Source: Aelia acuminata
Lineage: Eukaryota; Arthropoda; Insecta; Hemiptera; Pentatomidae
DNA: 64,000 bases
Direction: 5' to 3'
NCBI GenBank assembly: GCA_911387785.2
Contig: OU426984.1
Location: forward strand, 44,316,396 to 44,380,395
The notes below the pieces were generated by a model, which searched no databases, had not been told where the DNA came from, and worked only from the letters and a program-made list of their open reading frames with translations. The translations under genes and the position numbers were made by a program. Of this stretch, positions 55,421 through 64,000 are shown piece after piece; positions within the stretch are counted from its first letter, which is position 1; each line of letters begins with the position of its first letter.

Positions 55421-57310
55421 TTGTACTCAAGTGGTATACCGCTTTTAATAATAATAAAAAACAAAAAATCAATGATGGAACATTGTATGAAACATGCCAT
55501 AAGTGTGTAAATTTTGGTAATTACTGTTTTCATGGCAGTAAAATTTTGCGATTCCATTTCGAGAGCCGCTTGATGAAATACTTATGCATATCTTACTGAA
55601 TATTAAAATGGAATTTGATTATTTCTCCTTTAAAACTTGCCAAACCTTCGCGCGCCATAAACCTTGTAACTTATTGAGAGTAATTGGTAAGATGTCAAAA
55701 AGTGGATTGAAGTGTGCGAATTAATTTTGGTGAATATATGCGCAGGCAGGTTACTGAATAATAATTTCTATGAACTGAATGTAATGCTACCAAAATAATT
55801 ACGATATGTTATTACTAATATTATTTATGTTTATTCTTCATTCGCATCGATTAACATATCATTATTTAGGAATGCAACATTCATAAATCGTAGGGAACAA
55901 CTCGTTAAAAAATATATAGTATAGAATTTAAAAACATTATAAAATAAACATATATATAAAACATTTAATATAACATTTCTAAAAATTATATGTAAATATG
56001 TCTACTTAGGGAGCCTAATATAGGAATATTAGAGGAGCCTGGCGAGCATATAAAATAGTCATCATTTTCTTATTCATTTTTAGGACGAGTGCCGGACATA
56101 TGAAAATTATTTTTACATAATTGGCATTCGCGTTTATCCAAACCTGTCCAGTATTTCCCAACGACGAGGTTTATGGTTTCCTCAAAAATTTCCGATGGTT
56201 GTAAACTAATTCTTTTCGGGTTTTTCTAAATTAATTTTACCTGAACCTTATTCCTTAGTCAAATAGGGCAAATTTAGAAGAAAAATATGAATAAGGAAAT
56301 AAAGAAGATTAGATGAGGCACAAAGTATTGAGGCCACCGGGCACGGCAGCCGGTCTAAGGTCTCACGCCACATGGCCCGCAATACACTTGCACTGCTCAG
56401 ACGCTAAAGGGTTAATTATTCAGTTATTAATTAAGGTGTAAAAACCTATCATTTAAGCGAGATCTCTCTCAAATCACCTTCTTGCGATATTGCTGAACTC
56501 TTTTTTTTTTTTTTTTTTACTCAATTTCAGCAGTATTGGACCCTCTTTCATTCCTCTTATACATTCTAATCAATTTCATGATATGAAGATTGTATTATCT
56601 CCAGGAAACGAAATACGGTCAAAATATGACGATTTTTTTAACCGGCTCTGTGACTGCCATTAATCCCAGAAGAAGCCCCCCCCCACTTCAATTTTATTTC
56701 GGAGAGAGAGAAGGGTGGGGAGAGAATGGAGTATAATTCAGACAAAGCTCCTTCCTTTTGTAAAGCTAATTCGATCAGTCTCTCTAAACCCATTAGCATC
56801 TAATTCTTTCCTTCGTTATCCCCCGCCCTATTGTGGCTGCCTATCTAGGAGAAAAATTCTATTAAAAAATAATTTATTTTTGATGTCAATCTGGGAACTA
56901 AAATTATATCCTACAATTATTTGTGACATAAATTATTTTCTAATCATATTCTATTTTTTCAATCTTCAAAACAGATGTCAGAAAATATATTGATGTACAG
57001 CACTTATCCACATTTTATTTGGAATTCCGAACTTGTACTATCATAAAAATACTCACTCAAAAACCTTTAAAAATAATTTTATATGGTCAATATTGGTTTT
57101 ATTTACAATCAATTGATAATTATTCATTTCTTCTTTAAAATTCACTTTGCGCTTATCCCAATTAAACGTATAAAATTATCCTAAGTAGGCTATTTTTCCA
57201 GAGTTGAAAGTAAGTTAAGATTGAAACTATTTGCAGTTGACCTCAGACAATTTTTCAATGCAACACTTTGACAAAAAATTTTCTTGTAACCTTTGAGAGA
57301 AAATGAATAC
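55421..57310. other. No supported gene
   Basis: AT-rich. A G/C patch at 56,335-56,410 and a T-run at 56,501-56,518 are the only notable pieces. Confidence 0.4.
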
Positions 57311-57319
57311 ATTAAAATC

Positions 57320-57380
57320 CCGATTATCCACGGAATAGGGAGGACGGACCGCCACGGATAATCCATAAATGACGAAACAG
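57320..57380. repeat. Possible pogo/Tigger-like terminal fragment
   Basis: CCCGATTATCCACGG and GACCGCCACGGATAATCC resemble the terminal and subterminal boxes of pogo/Tigger transposons. I see no partner end or transposase, so this is a solitary remnant at best. Confidence 0.35.
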
Positions 57381-58138
57381 CGGTAAATACCTAATAATAT
57401 CTATTTATTTTTTAAAGAAAATTTATTTAGCGTAAATAGTTTTGAAAAAAAAAGGTTAGATTCGGAACATCACATTCATTTTTGTTGTTGAATGCATTGT
57501 ACTGTAATTGGACTCACAGATTGTACCAAAAAAGAAATAATTTTCAAAAATAATTTTATTTTCCTGGGTCTTACTTAAAGGCCTTAAAGTTGTATAATTA
57601 ATGTTAGCATAGAAATAATCGTATTTTATACAAAAATATTAGAAGCATAAAAGAATTTTTTTTGTGGAAATGATGCTGGAATTGTTGATATCGATATTAC
57701 GACCAATAGGCTACTAATAGTTAATTATCGGAATACACAAAGCATAAATAAAAATAGAAGAAATCGGCCAATTGAATTTTTTTTATTATCTAAACTATTT
57801 TTAGATTTTTTTTTATATATCTGAAAAAAAAAAGGATCTGATTTTTGAGACATTTTACATATAGGCTGCATTTTACGTGTTTTAAAGCATGTATAATTTA
57901 TTTTTAAATAAGTAGGTATAAATTTTTTTATTATTGGCGACATTGGTAATCTTCCAAGAGATTCAAGCTGAATAAATCACTGTCGTAATAATTTGGAGTG
58001 TACCCTCTTTTACCTGTGAGATTCTTCTTAAACTTCATTTGCAATTATTAGCCGTTATATAAAATTTGAATTGTAGCGCTCCAGTATAAAGTAGGTTAAA
58101 GGAAAACAAAATTATAACATTTAAATTATTTTAACACA
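57381..58138. other. No feature seen
   Basis: AT-rich spacer. Confidence 0.4.
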
Positions 58139-58770
58139 ACATTTTCCTCTACTCAGTTCTTATAATACATATAAAGTATCCAACATTGGATTTTATAAGT
58201 GTCGGTAGTAATGACGAATAGATTGCATTAGAGTATTACATCGATTCCCGTTTATCCGATCCGATTAGTCTTATTGCAATCGATAGTTAAGGCTTTTCTC
58301 TTTCAAATATCTCTTTCAGTCTTTTTTCAGTCAATTTAGAATGATTTTCAAAATGGAGAGCATTTCGCAGAAAAAAAAATTGACCGGCCCTGTTAATTGA
58401 GTAAATTAACAATGTAGTATGAAAGTTATTAAGTTTTTTTTAAATCAAAAGAATTGCTTTAATTTTATTTTTTGTTCTTTTGAGACCTTTTTTTTTTAAT
58501 TCAGGTCAAAAACAATAACATAATTTCTTTTCTAATCAACATTTCTTTTTTTTCAAGATAATATTCTTTGATTTTAATTATTCCAACAGAACATTTTCCA
58601 CTACTTAGTTTTTAAAATAGGTATAAAGTATCCAATATTGGATTGGATTGGAACAAGTGTCGGCAGTAATGACCAATAGATTGCAGTGGAGCGTTACATC
58701 GATACCCGTTCATCCGATACGATTAGTCTTATTGCAATCGATAGTAAAGGCTTTTTTTTTTTTCAAATAT
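58139..58770. repeat. Direct repeat, two ~175-bp copies 450 bp apart
   Basis: 58,139-58,310 and 58,591-58,770 share ATAAAGTATCCAA, AAGTGTCGG-AGTAATGAC, GATTAGTCTTATTGCAATCG and the flanking CTTTTT...TTTCAAATAT. Each contains a palindromic-looking patch of ATCGAT and ATCCGAT. Diverged copies of one repeat, non-coding. Confidence 0.8.
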
Positions 58771-61315
58771 AATTTTATTTTGTTGTTTTTTTTTTTTTTT
58801 TTAGATAAGTTTTTTAAATTCTGATTTTATAATAATTAGATGTTAATAGTGATCTTGAAACTAACGGCTATCAATAGTATATTTGATTTTTTTTTTCATA
58901 ATCTACTCTAAGTATCCGGGAACTGTATAAAATGAGTATGCAATGCCTATTATAATATAATGATTTAATAATTTATAAAATGTTAAATTTAACTCCATCT
59001 TCCCTAGCCATTTTGCAGAAGGTAAAATTGGTGTTTCTTTTTTTTATATTTCTTCATCATAATTTTTCTTCTGTGTTGCATAGTAAATAAATAAATAATT
59101 TTGTTGTATGTACTTTGAAAAGTTTTTTTTTTGTTTTTTTTTTTTAGAAAAAAATATACATTAAAAAGATTATTATGCATTTTAAGTGTTCTTGAATGAT
59201 GAAAATTTTTTTTTTTTTTTTTTTAATCTTTTCAGAGAATTATGCTTCGCCCATAATTCTAAACGGCTATAATAGGAAAACCATAGGAACTTTTAGAAAC
59301 AATGTTTTTTCAGTAGCTATTTTAAAACTTTTCATGTGTTGAGATTCCCAAGGCACTCATTCAACACTAAAGCTGTATGTAAATGTCCGCAAAAATTGAA
59401 ACACAGGGCAAAAAAAATAAAATGTAGGGGTTCTAAACGGATAGAAAACGCCCCTCGTTGTATATTTCAAGAAAATGTGACTAAAAATTGGGAACATATA
59501 TAAATATTTGTTAATAAGGATGTTTACATTTTCCCCAGGGGGGGCGGAAGCGGGTGTGATGGAATAAGAGATGTTTGAACGGGGGTGACGAGAATATTCT
59601 GCACTAAACCAGATTTTCAATACTATTTGTTTATTCACCAATTCCCCGATCTCCCATACGTATGGTATATAAATATTCATGATATTTACACGCTATTGTT
59701 GTATGGAATGTGTTTGTATATAATTGTTTATGTAAGGTCTTGGCAACGACCAAGGTAAACTCTCTACTAATAAGGTAGAGATCGAGTTATTCTCATCTCT
59801 TCTTCACGCTCCGTTGTGCATCCTAATCAAGAGATAGAAATACTCCAATCTAATTCTTTCTTCACATACGAAGAAACTGACATTTAACTCATAACGATTG
59901 TTAATTATTTATTTAATATCAAGAATTAATTTACTATTAAAAATATAGTAAATATTCAATTATAAACATTTTAATGGGAATGAATACCTAAACTAACCTA
60001 ACCGATCAAATTTATAAATATTTTATAATTTTTTCGAAATTTCTTTATACCTTTTTAACAAAAATATTATTTTTACCTCTTATGATGGTATATTTTTTAT
60101 CTCTACTATCTGAAAGAGATAGAAGACAAAGAATGTTTTAAGATAGAAGAAGGATTCGTTCGGAAGGCAATAATTTCCGCTAGGTCATGGAAGACAGTGG
60201 GTGCCCGGTCCAGGTGTGTTCTCCCTTGAGTAACAGGTGCAATAAACTTCCCTATACCTAACTCACCCTTATTTACAGCTTAAGGAATACCTGCCTATGT
60301 ATGCTTATATATCTTAGTCTATGATGTATATACGTGTGTGTGATGATAGTCATAAAATATTTTTATGTAGATTTCAGGGAATAATTTTTATTCGTTATAT
60401 TTTAAAATCTCAATCAGGTGTTTGACTTTCAATATTAGTTCTATATTTTTATTTAAAGGTATTTGATTATCAATAATAGATATATAAAATAAAATCCAGT
60501 AGAATTACCTGGAACTTTAAAAGCATATAGTGCAGACTATATTCGTAGTTTATATTTTTTCTTTTTTTTATTCCATGAAACTGAGACAATCCATACTTGA
60601 GGGATAATAATTTGTTTCATTTACATTAATGTGTATATGTATTATACACTACACTACAATATCGATGTATACTTATTAACTGTATTTAATTTTATGTATA
60701 CTTAATTATATCTTGTTATTATACTTTTATTATTTTTTTATTTAAACAATTATTAGTAATGTAATTAGCAAAAGGAGACAATTTTCTATTTATTTTTGCT
60801 ATAGAAAAAAAAATAAAAATTAAGGGAAGGGGGGAAAAAAGTTTCCATGAAACTAATGGTTTTAAAAACCTGTATAGATTCAAGAATATATAGACATTCT
60901 TTTTATTTATTTATATCTATTTTTCATTTATAGAGACATCTGTTTTTACTTTTATTGTGTTATTGTGACAAACTCTATTTGTATGGGGTTTCTCCCCGAA
61001 AAAAAATTATAATAAATAAAAATAAAAAATATATAAAATAAAATCGGATTACTTACACCATTAAAAAATTGTCAAAACCTGCCAAATCTGAGTTGGTCAG
61101 TTGCCATTAGTTAGTACAAGACAGATGAAAGAACTGGGTAAAAATATAATAAAAAATAATTATATAATTTTTTAGAAATGATTAATAATTATAAATAATA
61201 ACTTTTTCCGACTTTCGATCAAATATAATAATAAAACTGGCAAATTTTAATTAAGGAGTTTTATGGAAACAAACATTGCACATCAATCGATCACTGTAGG
61301 TATTTTCTTATTAAA
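58771..61315. other. No supported gene
   Basis: AT-rich with several T-runs (near 58,749, 59,125, 59,209). The 107-codon minus frame at 59,357-59,680 has no motif I recognise and is Tyr/Phe/Ser-rich. Confidence 0.4.
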
Positions 61316-61319
61316 TTAA

Positions 61320-61847
61320 CGCGTTCACGCCGGGACTGTTTAATGGTTTTCGCACTATCGGGCGGGAGCTATTTCAGGGCATTATGCAGTATTGGCAATC
61401 CAAACATAATAAAATAAACAATAAAAAATACTATCACACTAGTTATGTTTATAATACGGTATTAATTATAATTGTTATTAAAAAATAGATGTGTATAAGT
61501 ACATGAATATAAATACAAATAATTATAAAAATAAATGAATTCACGTTAAATTTTCACTATTTTAATTTTCAACTATATAGAAATAATTTCTACTTCCTCA
61601 ACACTTTGCCTGCCATGTCACCTGAAATCGAGTAACTGTGCTCTTGTCAGAGAATTTATTATTAAAATTGTTAAAAAACGAAAAAAAACGTTGTTGTTGT
61701 TTAAAAACGAGAGCGTGACTTAAAGTGTTAAAAATCGAATTATTTGGCAGAGGTGTGAGGCATTCTAGTGTGATCCACTGGTGGTACACGCTGCCCGATG
61801 AGGCAGGCTAGTGTGAGCCACCGGTGGTACACGCCGGCGTGAACGTG
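61320..61847. mobile_element. piggyBac-type MITE
   Basis: TTAA lies at both edges (61316-61319 and 61848-61851). The ends CGCGTTCACGCCGG and the complement of CCGGCGTGAACGTG form 14-bp inverted repeats with one mismatch. Near the right end a 26-bp subterminal block (TAGTGTGAGCCACCGGTGGT and a close variant) is repeated in tandem (61,768 and 61,810). No transposase. TTAA duplication plus short ends fits the piggyBac superfamily. Open frames inside are incidental. Confidence 0.85.
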
Positions 61848-61851
61848 TTAA

Positions 61852-62980
61852 ACGCCATTGTATGCAATTTTTAGATTATATAAGATTATATAAATGAAAG
61901 TAAGTGCGTATTAATTACGGAAAATCTTAAAAATGATGATAGGATTTCGGCAAGGAAACTTTTACAATAAAGACTTTTAATTTTACAATTTCATTGTTAT
62001 TACATAGCAAATAAGGTACATAGTAAATGTATAAACGGCATGGGTTAGTTTTTTGGAATATTATTTTTCGTTTTCATTAAAAAAAAATTGTGATTTATCT
62101 ATTGGTTTTTTTCTCAAATTTTATTATATAAATTTTTCTCAGTTAAACCATTTGTTATTTTATTTATTTTTAAACCCACCCAACCTTGCCTTTCGGAAAC
62201 TACATCAGTTTTGTTCAATAAAATTTATATATGTTATTGAACAAAACTTTTTGGGATATCTTAAGGCTAAGATTTTAAGAAATCACTAATCATTTTTAAA
62301 GAATTAGAGAAATCGAAGAGCAACTTGTTATGGTATTTTAAAAATAAATACTGAATAAGATAAGTGAAAACCACCGTGATGTGAGTCATAAGGTAAATTC
62401 TTACATGAAAATACAAATCAAGTTAAATAAATAATTGTTCTGTTGACGTGAAGATTTACCAAGACCTAAGTCAGGGTTGTAGGGTTTCGACTAGGAAGGG
62501 TCTGAAACCTTAATACAGTTCATTTATTCATCTCCTAGCTGCTCTACCAGTTCCTCAGCAAACTCGGGCTGAGTCAACACCTCCCTTCTACTTATAACAG
62601 CCGTTATGTTTATATTTCTCAATAGACCTGTCAAAGACAATCGTTCATAAATGGCCAAGATCGATACAAAAAGTCCTCGAAGCAATTCACATCCAAAAAA
62701 TTCTATTAAATTTTAACAAGAACATTATAAATCAAAAAGGACTGTTTAATTTTTTTTTTCATTTTTATTATTATTCGCTCTTCTTCTAATATAGAAAAAC
62801 AATTCATTAATTATCTAACAATCTGCTGAAGAGCCAAAAGTTTAATTGGAGGCTTAATGTCTAATCTGAAGATTTCATACTACTCTGAAAGTTCGAATTT
62901 GGTTTCCTGAAAAATCATGGTTTTCCTATGTCCACTGGTTTGTGATTTACCCATTCTGAGCTTCCAGTACCAAGGAGATA
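61852..62980. other. No supported gene
   Basis: AT-rich. A more balanced patch at 62,460-62,650 has no recognised motif. Confidence 0.4.
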
Positions 62981-62990
62981 AAATGTAGAC

Positions 62991-63260
62991 AGGGCCCACC
63001 TGTGGTGTAGAAGTTAGCTTGGCAACCTTCTATACTAAAGGTCGCGGGTTCGCGTCCCATGGTGGCCCTAGGATTTTTTAATGGGAGTAAAAAATCCTTG
63101 GCTATGCCGTCCCTCGGATAGGACGTAAAATGGAGGTCCCGAGCCTGTACGATGTCAGGTACTCGTTAAAGATCCCTATCCTAATTATACCTGGATAGGC
63201 GAAATTTATGTAGCATCGTCCGATTAGCCTTAGTAGCATAAAGGGACGTTAAACAAACAG
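62991..63260 (+). mobile_element. tRNA-derived SINE (family 2)
   Basis: Begins AGGGCCCACCTGTGGTGTAG, with a damaged A box (AAGTTAGCTTGG) and a B box (GGTTCGCGTCCC, 63048-63059). The body is nearly identical to the 51.6-kb copy (GCCGTCCCTCGGATAGGACG and following), and the tail ends GGGACGTTAAACAAACAG. AATGTAGAC flanks it at 62982-62990 and 63261-63269, a 9-bp target duplication. Confidence 0.93.
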
Positions 63261-63269
63261 AATGTAGAC

Positions 63270-63649
63270 CCGCAAATACTCTTAACCATAAAGTTTAAAG
63301 TAAAATCATAATATTACTAAATAATTTTATTAAATAAAGTTTAAATGGTGTGGAAAAATACATAAAGCTTGGAATAACTATGTTTTTTTTTCATTGTATT
63401 TTGAAAACCCAATAATATCGTACAGTGCAAATAAAACTAAAAAAAAAAAAAAAAAAGAAGAAAATTGTAGGGAGCAATGCACATTAGCAATAATAATAGT
63501 GGATCATTTAATTAACAACAAATATGTAGGTACCCATTATGCAGACATCATAAATACATTAACAACTTTTTATGCCTAAATAGTACAATACTTACGAGGC
63601 CTTAAATATTTTCATTAGACAAAAATATTAATTTACAATGTTAGAAAGA
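63270..63649. other. No supported gene
   Basis: AT-rich, with an A-run at about 63,439-63,456. Confidence 0.4.
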
Positions 63650-63870
63650 CAATAGAAAAACATAGATAATTAACAAGGTTACAAAAAGTATCAACTTGTA
63701 AAAACACAGTAACACAAAGGTAACCATATGAATCGATCTCTTCACAGCAAGACCAACTCTACAGTCCATCGTTCCTTATATTTAGTCTGAATTAGAACAA
63801 TCTAGAAGGTTTCCAACAAGCGAACAATCACGAACATGTACTAGAACATTTTGAACTAAATTTGAAACTA
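63650..63870. repeat. Diverged third copy of the 51-52 kb duplicated sequence
   Basis: CTTATATTTAGTCTGAATTA, TCTAGAAGGTTTCC and GTACTAGAACATTTTG align in order with the 51.3-51.5 kb sequence (TTTATATTTAGTCTATAATC, TTTTAGAAGGTTATC, GTACCAGAACAGTTTC). This shows that the duplicated unit is itself part of a dispersed repeat family. Confidence 0.65.
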
Positions 63871-64000
63871 ACGTTCATTTTCCACACTAACAAAAGTTAT
63901 TTTAATCAATATTTATTTTAAAAATTATACAAGAACAATGAAGATTTTTAGTTTCGACTTTTACATAAGGGATGAAGGAGATGGGAGATTGATATTTCTG

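Noticed and set aside
59357..59680. 107-codon minus frame
   Set aside because: Rich in Tyr, Phe and Ser as expected for AT-biased sequence, without motif or context. I could not support it as a gene.

Overview
This window looks like gene-poor, AT-rich chromosomal DNA from an animal, most likely an arthropod and plausibly an insect. The evidence is its transposon set: Jockey-clade and I/R1-like non-LTR elements with insect-style RNase H domains, a CsRn1-like Ty3/gypsy element with an apparent tRNA-Trp primer site, Penelope-like snapback ends, a piggyBac-type MITE, a Helitron tail and tRNA-derived SINEs. I cannot name the species. I found no host protein gene, tRNA, rRNA or CRISPR array that I can defend. 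Nearly every open frame of meaningful length is transposon remnant, and most of the rest are short chance frames in AT-rich sequence.

Layout. 1-10 kb: a tandem repeat plus CA tract, a small inverted-repeat element (2.55 kb), a TA-flanked DNA transposon (2.99-3.88 kb), a SINE (5.6 kb), an RNase H-bearing LINE remnant (6.4-7.6 kb), an internally deleted LINE (8.9-9.8 kb) and a ~170-bp tandem repeat (9.8-10.5 kb). 10-19 kb: a small unrecognised frame, two Jockey-family 3' fragments, a SINE with target duplications, a 256-bp near-perfect palindrome and a Penelope-like snapback element. 19.9-27.0 kb: the most complete element, a minus-strand gypsy retrotransposon with two LTRs and a 4-bp target duplication. 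It lacks most of gag, and its reverse transcriptase is split by a 3.28-kb hAT-like foldback element built almost wholly from the palindrome AACATCGATGTT. 27-36 kb: a second snapback copy, a 2.68-kb element with 335-bp inverted repeats and unrecognised frames, and a G-rich minisatellite. 36-50 kb: a Jockey LINE with the structure expected of a twin-primed 5' inversion, an unidentified compositionally distinct frame (40.8 kb), inverted-repeat elements, and more LINE fragments. 50-64 kb: a tandem segmental duplication in which one copy carries a SINE and the other keeps the empty site, a Helitron 3' end, several local direct repeats, a piggyBac-type MITE and another SINE.

The parts do not form a pathway. 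They are layers of insertion whose order can partly be read: the gypsy entered a local repeat, and the foldback element then entered the gypsy pol; a segment was duplicated and one copy then gained a SINE. The strongest candidates for something undescribed are the foldback AACATCGATGTT array, the 256-bp palindrome, the 2.68-kb long-inverted-repeat element and the 40.8-kb orphan frame.
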